A DNA stretch of 64,000 nucleotides from Pseudomonas bananamidigenes (lineage in GTDB: Bacteria; Pseudomonadota; Gammaproteobacteria; Pseudomonadales; Pseudomonadaceae), in NCBI RefSeq assembly GCF_001679645.1, contig NZ_LRUN01000046.1:1-64000 (forward strand). The letters are read 5' to 3'. Position 1 is the stretch's first letter, and each line of letters begins with the position of its first letter. Below are positions 17,008 to 29,000 of this stretch, piece after piece. The translations under genes and the position numbers were made by a program. Below the pieces are notes generated by a model. That model did not search any database. It was not told where the DNA came from and saw only the letters and a program-made list of their open reading frames with translations.

Positions 17008-20000
17008 ATCGACGCCTCATCGCTACCGATCACCTCGGCCAGCAACCGCGCCCAGCGGCCCGCCACGATGCCGTAGTGATCGGTATCCAGCCGCTGCCAG
17101 CTCTGTAATTGCGGCAACAATGCCTGCCAGCGGCGTTGCAGGTCATCCATGTGCCAGGCATTGCCCAGACCATAGGGATTGGCATGTCCGGCGATGAGCA
17201 TCCGCACCGGTGTGACCGTCAATGCCGGCGGCACGAAGTCGACCATGCTGCTCATATTGTTGCGGCAGCACACCGTCAGCCGCTGCAGATAAGCCTGACG
17301 TTCTTCGGACATCGTCTGCCCTTCGCCATCGGGCCAGCGCTGGGCGAACTCACGCTGGAACACCTGCTCGATGGTCTGCTCATCGATATGGGCCAGTTCC
17401 GCTCCGGCATCCGGCGCAGGTGGATCGATCAGGTACAACAACGGTTGCCTGTAACCGTCTGCCTGTGCCTGATGACACAGCGCCTGCGCCACCCAGGCTC
17501 CGAACGACCAACCCGCCAGACGCCAGGCGCAGCCGTCCGGAAGGTGCGCCTTGATGGCCTCCAGATACAGACGCGCCCGCTCGCCGATGCTGGTGTCCAC
17601 AAGCTGCGGCACGCGCAACGCAGGATCGGCGATCACACACACGCCAAGATCCGCCGGCAGCGCCGAAACCAGCTCCCGGTAAGCCTGAACATCGCCACCC
17701 ACCGGATGGATCAGGTACAACCACTCGCGGCCGGCACCGGCGTGCCACTGATCCACCCGGACTACACCGTTCCAGCCCGGCTGCGTGGTCGCCAAAGCCT
17801 CGCCCGTACAGGCGGCCACCAGCCCCAGCACTTCACTCAGGCTGACCTTGTGACTGAACTGCGACAACTGGAACACCTCGCCGGTGGCCGCTTGCAGCTC
17901 GTCGATCAGGTCCAGCAGCGTCAGCGAATCCGCACCCAGTTCATACAGTGAATCGTCATCCTCAAGTTCAGCCACACCGAGCCATTTGCACAGGCATTCA
18001 CGCAGGCGCACGGATAGATCCTCGCTTTCCGGTACTTCGACCGGCGGAGCCACGACGCCATGGCGAACCGGATAAAAGCGCCGCGACTGCTCGATACCAG
18101 TGGTGGACACCAGCAATTGCGGCAACTGCGCCGTCATCGCCAGATCGAACACCCGGCCCCCCTCTTCGGCGGACATGCCGACCTTCAGATGTTCCTGGTG
18201 CGCAGTGTCCCCGCCGTTACTAGTCGTAGCCATGCCAATGTCGCGCCAGATGTCCCAGTTGATGCCCAGGCGCAGGCAAGCATTGGCCGTGTCCGGACGG
18301 TAATGCGCAAACCCGTCGAGCACACCGCTGGCCGCCGAATAATCCAGATGCCCCGCCCCGCCGAACAGTGCCGACATCGATGAGCAGTACAGGACGAAAC
18401 CCGGCGAAAGCTGCTCGATCAGGCTTTCGACCGCGAGCATGCCGCGAGTCTTGGCGGCCATCGCTTCGGCCATCTGCCGGGGGTCGCGAAGGCGAATCAG
18501 ACTCCCTGCGCCGACACCTGCCGCATGAATCACCCCGCTCAGGCGACCGTAACGCCGGGCCAGTTGATCGAGTACCTGCGGCCAGCGCGACAGATCGGCG
18601 ATATCCGCCTGAACGCAGTCGATTCGCGAGGCGTATGCCGCCAGATTTTCAGGCAGTTCACCTTGGCGGGAGAGCAGCACCACACGCCGCGCAGGGGCCT
18701 GCAACAGATGTTCGCAAAGGGTTCGACCGATCCCGCCAGTACCACCCAGCACCAGAAACGTGCCGTCCTCCGGCAACAGGCTGGAGGTCGTCGCACTCGG
18801 CAATGGATGAGCGATCAAGCGTGGCTGCCACAAGAAACCGTCGCGCACCGCCATTCGCCGAGGCAGCGTCGCCGGATCACCGAGCAGCGCCGCCAGCTCT
18901 CTGGCCTGCGTATTAAGGTGCGGCGACGGCCAGTCCAGCCAGTGACAATTCACCGAGTATTCCTGGGGCACCACTTCGGTAACTCCGGCCAGCGCCGCCA
19001 GCTCGGGGCGTCGGACTTCGCCGTCCACCGGGCAGGCCTGCCACGACATCAACCACAACCGCAGCCGGGTCGTCCGTGCGGTTTGCCCCCACGCCTGCAT
19101 CAGCGCACTGACCGTGTCCAGACAGGCCCACTGCGCCAGGTCCAGCGACGGCTCGTTGACCGCGCCGGATACCGCCAGCGGCAAGGTGTGCAGCCAGTCG
19201 AGTTCGCCAGTTTCAGACGCCGTGACCTCGCGGAGCAAACGGCCCAAGGCTTCGGTGTCCAGCGGGTCCAGTTCGAAACGATCTGCGCCGAGGTGCTTGA
19301 AACCATTGCCCGCGCACACTTGAATCACACGTCGATAAACCCCTCGCAGAGGCTCCAGCAATGCCGCGCCGGGGGCTTCATGGCTGCAAAGAATCAGCGT
19401 TTCTCGTTTGGCATCCGATGCCTTCACGCTCAGGCGCCGGACGCGCACCCACTGCCGCTGGTGGAACCACTGCGCCAGCGGCAGCCGCTCGATGCCTGCC
19501 GAAACCGGGGCAACGATTTCATCAACGGATTGAAACCGGTAGGTCTGAAGATCAAAAGACGATGGCGACAAATCCCAGGGCGGCGGCGCCGAGCGCTGCG
19601 GCCACTGGATATGGGCGCCCTCGTACCAGGCCTGCAGCAATGCCTGCGCTGAGTGATCACGGACGATCAGTTGTCCACCCGGCGCAGTGATTTCCTTGAT
19701 CGTCGTTGGCTGCAAGGGAATTTCGTCACCCGGTTGGCAGACCATCGCAAAGCGCCAGCGCAGTTGCCGGCGACCTGACTGCAAGTGTCGTAGCAATGCG
19801 GTCTGCTGTTGCGGATGCGCTTGCAGATACGTTCTGATCACGGAGATATCGCGTAGCAGTTGCGCTCGGCTATGGGCCGAGATCATCAGTAGAGGCAGCG
19901 TTTGCTCGGTCACGTCCTGCACCTTGGGTGCAGCACCGACAATCACATGGGCATTGGTACCGCCAATCCCGAAACTGCTGACACCCGCCAGACGCCGCCG

Positions 20001-23000
20001 TCCCTCCGGCCAGGGCCGCGACGTGGTCGGTACGTAGAACGGCGAATGCTCCAGATCGATCTGCGGGTTGATCCGTGCAAACCCGAGGTTTGGCGGCAGC
20101 ACGCCATGGAACACCGCAAGGCTGGCGCGAATCAGTCCGACCACCCCCGCCGCCGCCCCCAGATGGCCGATCTGGCTTTTCACCGAAGCCAGCGCGCAAT
20201 GGCCGGTCGGTGCCTCGCCAAAGGCCTTGGTCAACGCCGCGACTTCGATCGGGTCCCCGAGCAGCGTGCCGGTGCCGTGGGCTTCGATGTAGCCGATGTC
20301 TGCACCGGTCAACCCGGCGCGGCTCAAGGCTTCGCTGATGACCGCACTTTGCCCGGCCACCGACGGTGCGGTGTAGCTCATCTTGGCCCGGCCATCGTTG
20401 TTCAGCGCCGAGCCTTCGAGCAACGCATAGATCCGGTCACCCTCCGCCCGCGCCCTGGCCAACGGCTTGAGCACCACCACGCCATAACCACTGGCGCCGA
20501 TGGTGCCGCTGGCATCGTCGCTGAACGGACGGCACAAACCGTCGGCGGAAAAAATGTGCTGCGAGCGATGACGGTAGCCATCGCTCAGGGTCGGGTCGAT
20601 CAACACGCCAGCGACCAGCATCACGTCACTGTCGCCCTGGCGCAGCATCGAACTGGCCATGTGGACGGCGATCAGCGAGCTGCCGCACGCTGCCTGCACG
20701 CTCAGGGCCGGACCGTTGAGGTCCAGGTGATACGCGGCCTTGGTTGCCAGAAAATCCTTGTCGTGATGCAGCGCCATCTGGAAACCGTCCGGCAAATCAC
20801 CTTCGCGGGTCTCGCGCAACATCTGCTGGAAGTACGTGGTTTCGCCGCAACTGGCGATCAGGCCGATGCGCGGACCGTCCGCCGACGGGACAATCGCCGC
20901 ATGTTGCAGGGCCTGCACACAGCCCATCAACAGATGCCGCTGTTGCGGATCCATCAGCCGCGCTTCCTGACGGCTGATGCCGAAATATTCGGGATCGAAG
21001 TCAAGCATTCCGGCCAGTTGGCTGCGGGCACCGACCAGACCTTCTTCGGCGGCGAAACGTTCGATGCCCAGCCCGTTGCCCTGCACCATCGCCCAGAACT
21101 CGGACAGGTTCTGCGCCCCGGCCACGTTGACCGACATACCGATGATCGCCATCGGTTGATCGCCTGCATCGGTTTGCCGCACACGCGCCACCGCTGCCCC
21201 CGAAGCCGTCGACAGGTGCGCCGCCAGCCGCCGTACCGTGACGTGTTCGAACAGGTCGGCCATCGTCACCTTGTGCGGCAGCTCGTCGGCGTAACGGCCA
21301 TGCAAACGCATCAGGCCGAGGCTGGTGGCGCCGGCCTCGAAGAAGGTCTGTTCCGGCTCGATGTCACGACCGATCACCTCGCGGAACAACTCGCTCAATT
21401 GGCTTTCCAGTGCCGTCAATTGCACAGGCAACTGTGGCGTGCGGCGCCGCTCCAGCGCCTCTCCCAGCGCCGGCAAGGCCTTGCGGTCAATCTTGCCGCT
21501 TGGGGTGCGCGGCCAGACGTCGAGCCTTCGGTATTCATCGATCCGCACATGGGCCGGCAGACTCTGCGCAACCTGACGATCCAGTTGTTGCGCTGTCGCA
21601 GATTCGCCGTCGAGCTGCAGCCACGCGATCAGGCGCGCAGGTTCGGCCTGAACCGCCACCACCGCATTGACCACTTGCGGCACCTGCATCAGCGCCGCTT
21701 CGATCTGCCCCAGTTCCAAACGATGACCGCTGAGTTTGATCTGCTGGTCATCGCGGCCCAGATAGTGCAGGCAGCCCTGGGCATCGGCCCACGCCAGATC
21801 GCCGGTGCGGTAATGCAAGCCCCCCTCTTGCAGCTCGACAAACCGCGAGGCATTCAGCGCAGGATCGGCCAGATAACAACGGGCAACCATCGGTCCCGCC
21901 ACCAACAGATAACCACGGCAGCCATTGGGCACCGGGCGATCAAATTCATCGACCAGCACCAACCGGGCATTGCCGACGGCGTGGCCGATCGGTGCACGCA
22001 GCGGCCAGTCGCGGGGCACCGCAGGCAAGCGCAAGGCGCTGACCACGTGGGTCTCGGTCGGGCCATAGTGATTAAACAGCGAAGCGTGCGGCATTGCGCC
22101 GAACCAGTGGCGAAGCGCGTCAGTACACAGCAATTGCTCCCCGGCGGTGATCACTTCGCGCAATGCGACGGGTAAATGCCACGGGCCACGGCGGTTTGCG
22201 CCAGATGCTGCAACGCCACGCAAGGCAGGAACAACCGTTCGATCCGCGCCTCGACCATGTAATCCAGCAACGCCTCGGCATCCTGACGCCAACGCGGCGT
22301 GATCAGGTGATAGCAGCCGCCCCCGCACAGGGTGCTGAAAATCTCCTGAAACGACACATCGAACGACAGCATGGAGAACTGCAGAGTCACCGACTTCGCC
22401 GGCAACTGCCCTTCGTTGCGCTGCCATTGCAACAGGTTGCACAGGGTGCGCTCCGACACTTGCACGCCTTTGGGCGTGCCGGTCGAGCCGGAGGTAAACA
22501 GCGTGTACAGCGGCCGTTCGCCGTCATGACGCGGGCGCTCGAACAGTCCGGCATCGGCGAGCAGATCGACCCGGTGCACGGGGAACCGTCCCGCGTTCAG
22601 CCCCTCCAGCACTGCGGCGGTCGCCTCGTTGAACAACAGGCAATGCGGCTGCGCCTGCTCCAGCACCTGACGCTGGATCGCCGCCGGGTAAGCGGGATCC
22701 AGCGGCACGGCGGTCAGGTTGAGTTTGGCCAGCGCCAGTAAGGCGACGATGTGTTCCACCGAGGCATCGAGAAACAGCACCACGTGCAGCGGCGCGCTTG
22801 CGACCGGCAACGGATGACGCTCGATCAATGCAGCGGCCAGGGAATCGGCCAGCACATTCAACTCAAGATAAGTGAGATGGCGCTGACCTTGAACCAGCGC
22901 AGTGGCGTCCGGTGTGCAATGCACCTGATGCTCGAACCAGTCTGCGAGGGTGTTGAACGGCAGCTCGACTTTCGGCCCTTCACTGGCTGCCGGCAGGCCG

Positions 23001-26000
23001 CGTCGATAAGGACCCACCAGACTGTCGAGAGTCGCCATGGGGCTTTCCAGCAACAGATCCAGCCCCCGACGGAACAACGCATTCACCGTGCTCATCTGCT
23101 CGGCATCGAAATGGCTGCACTGATATTCCCACCAGCATTCCAGCTGCGAGCCGCTGCCCACCATCAATAAGGTCAGCGGGCACTTGGCGTGCAGATGCTC
23201 GTTGAATTCCAGCGTGGCGTGCAGGTTCGAATCGGCAAGGGCAGCGTAATCGGTGTTTTCCAGCACAAACATGAAATCGAACAGCGCGGCGCTGGAAGAC
23301 AGCCGCAGGTCTTCGACCAGATCCGCCAGTGCCACGTCCTGCAGTGCCAGCACCTCGCGCACGACAGCGGTCTGGCGCTGCAATTGTTCGCCCAGGGTCA
23401 GTGCGTGGTCTACGGCGGTGGGAATCAGCACGGTATTGGCAAACATGCCGATGCTATCCTCGAATTCCGCCAGCGGCCGATTGGCCACCGGGCTGGCGAT
23501 CCGCAGCCGCTCGCCTCCGGTCAGGGCGTACAGGCTCCAGGCGAAGACACTGAACAGCACTTCGAAACGGGTCAGTCGCTGTTGCGTGCAAAACCGTTCA
23601 AGGTCCGCACTGCGCACCGCCCCAAGGGGTTCGCGGTGCAATCTTGCGTCCGGGCTGAGTGCGCGCATCGGCATCAACGCCGGGGACGGTTCTTCCCGTT
23701 GACGGTGCAACTCGACCAGGGCACGACGCTGGTCGCGGTAATGCGGCTCTACACTCCACTGCCGCTGCCACTGGCCAAATTCCAGTGTCGTCAGATGGGC
23801 TGCCGATTCAGGGCTTTCGCGACCTTGCACGACGTCGGTGTAGAACTGCCTCAGCTCTTCGAACAGCAGGTTCACCGACCAGCCATCGACGATGATGTGA
23901 TGCAGGTTCAGCAACAACCGACAACTGCCATCGGTGAACGGCAACAGCCAGGCCTGAAACAGGTTCGGCGTGCTCAGGTCGAACGGCGCAGCAAAAACCA
24001 GCTCCGCAAAGGCCTTCCAGTTGTCCTGGGTAAAGTGCCCGAGCGCAAAGGTGCGACAGACCGGCCCCAGCTCGGCAATCACCTGATCAAGACCATCGGC
24101 ACCCGATGCGAACGCCGTGCGCAAGCCCGGATGGCGCTTCACCAGGCGGTCCACGGCCTCGCCCAGTGCCGCGACGTCGACGCCGGCCGCCAGATGCAGA
24201 ATCAGAGGCACGCTGTAAGCGGTCGAGGTCGGCGAACGTTGCTGCAACAGCCACAAGCGCCGCTGTTCAGCGGTGGCAGGCAGGCGGCGGGCGCCACTGA
24301 TCGAGGGCGCAGGTGGATAGATCGAATCGCGATGCGTCTCGGCGACCAGTCGCTCGGCCAACGATGAGAAAGACTCGTTGAGCAGTGTGTCGAGGGCCAT
24401 CTCGCACTGCCAACGGTTGCGAATCGCCGACCGCAGGCGCATGGCCTTGAGCGAATCGCCGCCACTGCCCAGCCAGTCGTCCTGTGCGCTCAGGTTCGGT
24501 TGACCGAGCAGCGAGCGGACCTGACCCAGCAACCAGGCCAGCGCTGGCGAAGCGTGATCGTTTTCCATGGCGATTACCGCCGGGTGCCATGGTCTCAATG
24601 GCTGAGCCAACAGGGCGTCACGATCGATCTTGCCATTGGCCGTCAGCGGCAGACGCTCCAGCAGGAACAACTGATGCGGCCGCATGTACGGCGCCAGTTG
24701 CGCCCGCAGATGGGTTTCGAAGGCGTGATAGTCCAGCTCCCCGTGCGGCACGATGTACGCCAGCAGTTGATGATCCTCCGCCGCCTGACGCCGGGTACAG
24801 ACATACACCTGCGCTACGCCCGGATGCTCCAGGATCCGTTGTTCCACCTCCCCCGGCTCGATGCGGAAGCCACGAATCTTCACCTGACGGTCGATCCGGC
24901 CCAGGTACTCGATCAGACCTTCGGCATTGCGCCGCACCAGATCGCCGGTGCGGTAATGCACTTGCGCGCCACCATCGAGGCCGGGCAACCGGACGAACTG
25001 GCGGGCCGTTTCCTCGGGCCGGTTGCGGTAGCCACGGGCGACACCGCTGCCGCTCAGATACAACTCGCCCACCTCTCCCACTGGCACCGGTCGCTGCTGC
25101 TCATCCAGCACCCACACACCCGTGTCCGGCAACGGTCGGCCAATGGGCGCCAGGTCACCGGTAAAGTCGCGGCTGATCGGCCAGCACAGGGCAAACGTGG
25201 TGCATTCGGTGGGGCCGTAGACGTTATGAATCCGGCACTGGCTCTCCGGATTGGCCCGGTACCATCCGCGTACGGCGGCAGCACTGATCTGCTCACCGCC
25301 GATCAGCACCTGACGCACGCTGGAAAAGCACGACGGCCATTCAGCAATCAAGGTGTTGAACAACGACACCGTCATGAACAGGTTGTCGACTCGCGTGCGC
25401 TCCAGCACCTCGGCCAGTCGGCGGGCATCCAGCACGTCTTCGTCGGCGATCATCACGCAGCAGCCACCGTTGAGCAGCGGTGCCCACAGCTCGAAACTGC
25501 ACGCGTCGAACGCCGGGTTGGACAGGCAGGCGAAGCGGTCTGTCGGGCGAATCTCGATATAACCCGTGGTGTGTGCCAGGCGCAGCAGGCCACGCTCGCC
25601 GACTTCCACCGCCTTGGGAATGCCAGTGGTGCCCGAGGTGTAGAACAGGAACATCACCTCGGCGAACTCGTCCGCCAATGTTTGCGGCGCAGAGTCCGGC
25701 TGGTCGAGCAAGGCCTCGACGCCGGATTGCCACACTGCAGGCGACCATTGAGGTTCTTCGTCCAGGGTCATCAGGCCGACACAGGCCGCGTCCGCCAGCA
25801 TCAACTCCCGGCGCTTGAGCGGACTGGCACGGTCCAGCGGCACAACCACGGCGCCGATTTTCAACGCGCCGAGAATCGCCGCCAGCCATTGCCAGCAGCG
25901 CGGCATGCACAACGCCAGTGACTGGCCGGGCTCGACGCCGCGTGTGCGCAAGCCTCGGGCAATGCGCTCGCTGGCGCTGGCCAGTTCCGCGTAAGTCAGG

Positions 26001-26098
26001 GTCAGTGCCCCGTCGATAATGGCCGGGGCGTGCGGATTGCGCTGCACTTGTTCGGCGAAACGCGCGAGCAATGGCATTTCTTTGGCAGCATTCATCAT
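17004..26098 (-). CDS. NRPS/PKS hybrid A-PCP-C-A-PCP-KS-KR-ACP-TE, frameshifted
   Basis: One 3031-aa protein if a missing base at about 22170 is restored; as written it splits near residue 1310. Domains in merged numbering: A1 (20-500), PCP (GGDSL, Ser549), C (HHIIVDG at 733), A2 (from 1050, across the break), PCP (GATSL), KS (AACGSS, EAHGTGT, SQIGHLGAAAG), a long linker without an acyltransferase, KR (GGTGGIG; Tyr in LDYSAAS), ACP (GADSL) and TE (GWSFGA). The specificity residues, aligned to GrsA, read DAFFLGVTF (aliphatic, Ile/Val-like) and DVQFIAHVV (proline). The predicted product is acyl-free Ile/Val-Pro extended by one reduced C2 unit. There is no upstream C domain, so A1 is a starter. 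Stop and start overlaps are ATGA on both sides. Confidence 0.9.
22165..22178 (-). other. Frameshift site in hybrid synthetase
   Basis: The minus strand reads ATTTACCCGTCGCATTG. One more C (TACCCCGTC) restores GIYPVALREVITAGE, the normal adenylation-domain core. Both flanking frames stay open and homologous, so this is a recent one-base loss or a sequencing error. Confidence 0.85.
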
Positions 26099-29000
26099 TT
26101 CGCCTCCTGCGCGTCGAAGCGTTGCAGCTCATGCCGAATGATCTGCGAGACCCGATGGATTTCCGCACTTTCGAGCATGTCCCAGTGCCCGCCACTGACC
26201 AGTTTTGCCAGGTAGCCGCTACCCGCTCGACGCCGCCAGAATCCGCGCAGCTCATGCAACTGATGGCGGCTGAAGTCTTCCCGAGCCTGAATCAGCACCA
26301 CACGACCGGCGTGTGGCGCGCACTCATAGGCGGCCATGGCCAGACGGTTGTGGTTGTAGATGTGGAAATAACGCTCGACCTGGGCGTCTTCGATGCCGGG
26401 GTACATGCCGTTGAAACGCACCAGCTTGTCGCGGAACTCGGCCATGTCCACGGTGCCGATCTGCTCGCGGAAACCCGGATCGTCGCTGCCCTGGGTGTCG
26501 AGCAGCACCACGGTCACCTGTCGATGTCCGGCGGCCGTCAATCGTCGCGCCATTTCATAGGCCACCAGTCCGCCGAACGACAGGCCGGTGAGAATCAGCG
26601 GTTGCGTCGCCAGCGGTTCGATCAGTTTCAGATAGGCTTCGGCCATCGCTTCCACTGTCGGTTCGGTGCTCTCCCCCGGATTCAGTCCCGGTGATTGCAC
26701 CCCGTAAACGCCGGCTTCATCCGGCAGAACCTTGGCCAGCGACAGGTAACAGAACGCCGTGCCGCCCGCCGGGTGAATGCACACCACATTGCTGTGCCCC
26801 GCACCACGGCGGAACTCGATCAGGTTGCCCTGCGCCACCGCCGGGTTGGCCCCGACCCGCAGCCAGCCGCCCAGCGCCTCGATGGTCGGGTAGCTGAGCA
26901 CCACGCGCACCGGCATTTCCACCGCGAACACCTGGCTGATTTCGTGGGCCATCTTGATGGCGGCGATGGAGGTGCCGCCGACATTGAAGAAGTTGTCGCG
27001 AATGCCGATCTGCGGCACCAGCAGCAGGCGTTTCCAGATCTGGTACAGCGTCAGTTCGATGTGGTCGCGCGGGCTGCTGAGGTTGACCTGACGGTTGACC
27101 CTGTCTTCATCCGCCAGCGCCACCAGTGCGGCACGATCGACCTTGCCGTTGGCGGTCAGCGGCAAGGCATCGAGCCACAGGTAATTGCCGGGGACAACCG
27201 CGCGCGGCAACGTCTGCGCCAGATGAGCCTGTACCGCCGCCTCATCCATGGTTTCGGCGACCACACAACAGGCTACCAGTCGCTGATCCTGCGCCGCTTC
27301 GCCAACCATCAGCACCACGGCACTGCGAATGCCGGGAAATGCCTCGAGCCGGGCTTCGATCTCGCCCAGCTCCAGACGCACACCGCGCAACTTGACCTGG
27401 AAGTCGTTGCGCCCGAGAAACTCCAGCTGGCCATCCGGGCGATAGCGCGCCAGATCGCCGCTGCGATAGAGGCGATCACCTGCCATGAACGGATTGTCGA
27501 TAAAGCGCTCGGCACTGAGCTGCGCCAGCCCCAGATAACCCCGGGCAACACCGACACCACCGATGTGCAACTGCCCGGTAACGCCCACCGGCACCGGCTC
27601 ATCGCGCTCGTCGAGGACATAAAAACGGTTGTTGGCAATCGGCCGGCCAATCGGCAGTTGCCGGGCCGGGACTTCGGCGCCGGGCTCCAGCGTCCAGACG
27701 CTGTTGATCACCGTGGTTTCGGTCGGGCCGTAGACGTTGTGCAGCCGTGCATGGGGCAGACGCTCCTGAAAACGTCGGGCCAGGGCGGGCGGCAGTTCAC
27801 CGCCACCGCTGAACACATCGGTCAGCGACGTGCACCGGCTGACCTCGTCGACCTCCAGAAACAGCTGCAACATCGCCGGCACGAACACCAGCGCCGTGAC
27901 CCTTTGTTCACGCACTTCACGCGCCAGATAGGCCGGTTCGTAATGCCCGCCGGGCCGTGCAATCACCAGCCGTCCGCCGGTTGCCAGTGGCCAGAATGTC
28001 TCCCAGGCCGAAGCATCGAAACCGAACGGGATCTTGTGCAGCATCGCCCCTGCTTCGCCGCAGACCTGCAAGCACCACAGCAGCAGATTGCTCAGGCCCC
28101 GGTGAGCGACCATCGCCCCCTTCGGCAGACCGGTGGTGCCGGAGGTGTAGATCACGTAGGCGAGATGGTCGGGAGTGACGCCGACACTGCGCGGATCGAG
28201 GTTGTCCGCAGGCAGCGACGCCCAGCTCGCGGCATCTTTTTCCAGATCGAGAATCGGCGCTTCCCAGGTCGAACCTTGTATGGCCTGACGCAATATTCCG
28301 TACGCCGAGCCGAGGGTCAGCAGCACCGCCGGCGTGCTGTCGCCGAGCATGTGGCTCAGGCGTCCGAGCGGATAGTCCGGGTCCAGCGGCACATAGGCGC
28401 CGCCGGCCTTGAGCACTGCCAGCAGCGCCACCGGCAACTCCAGTGAACGCTCGATGCACACCGCCACGGGCACATCCGGGCCGACACCCAGGGTGCGCAA
28501 ATGCCGGGCCAGACGATTGGCCCGGGCATTGAGTTCGGCGTAGCTCAGGGATTGGCCCTCGAATACCACTGCGCAAGCCTGAGGATTGCTCGCGGCCTGA
28601 GTTTCGACCAGTTGGTGCACGCATTGCGCCGGTTGCATCAGCGGTTCGGTGCGGTTGAAGTCGACCAGCACCCGCTGACGTTCGGCCTCGTTCATCAAGG
28701 GCAAGGCATTGATCGGCTGCTTGGCGTCGGCGGCGATCTGTTCCAGCAGATGACGGTAGTGCCCGCTCAGCCGTTCGATGGTCGCGACGTCATAGAGGTC
28801 GGTGTTGTATTCCACCAACAGGTCGAGCCGGCCTTCTCGCTCGAACCACTCGAACGCCAGGTCGAACTTGGCCGTGGCGCTGCTGGTGCTGTACGGCGCC
28901 AGCGCCAGGCCGGGCATCTGCACGCCGCTGCCGGGGGTGTTCTGCAACACCAGCATCACCTGGAACAGCGGCGAATGGCCGGGATCACGCTGCGGGTTGA

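Noticed and set aside
17700..21200. A hidden AT domain between KS and KR
   Set aside because: No GHSxG nucleophile or AT-type downstream signature can be read there.
19902..22175. Long plus-strand frames opposite the NRPS/PKS genes
   Set aside because: Every large synthetase here has such antisense frames; none shows a domain or ribosome site.
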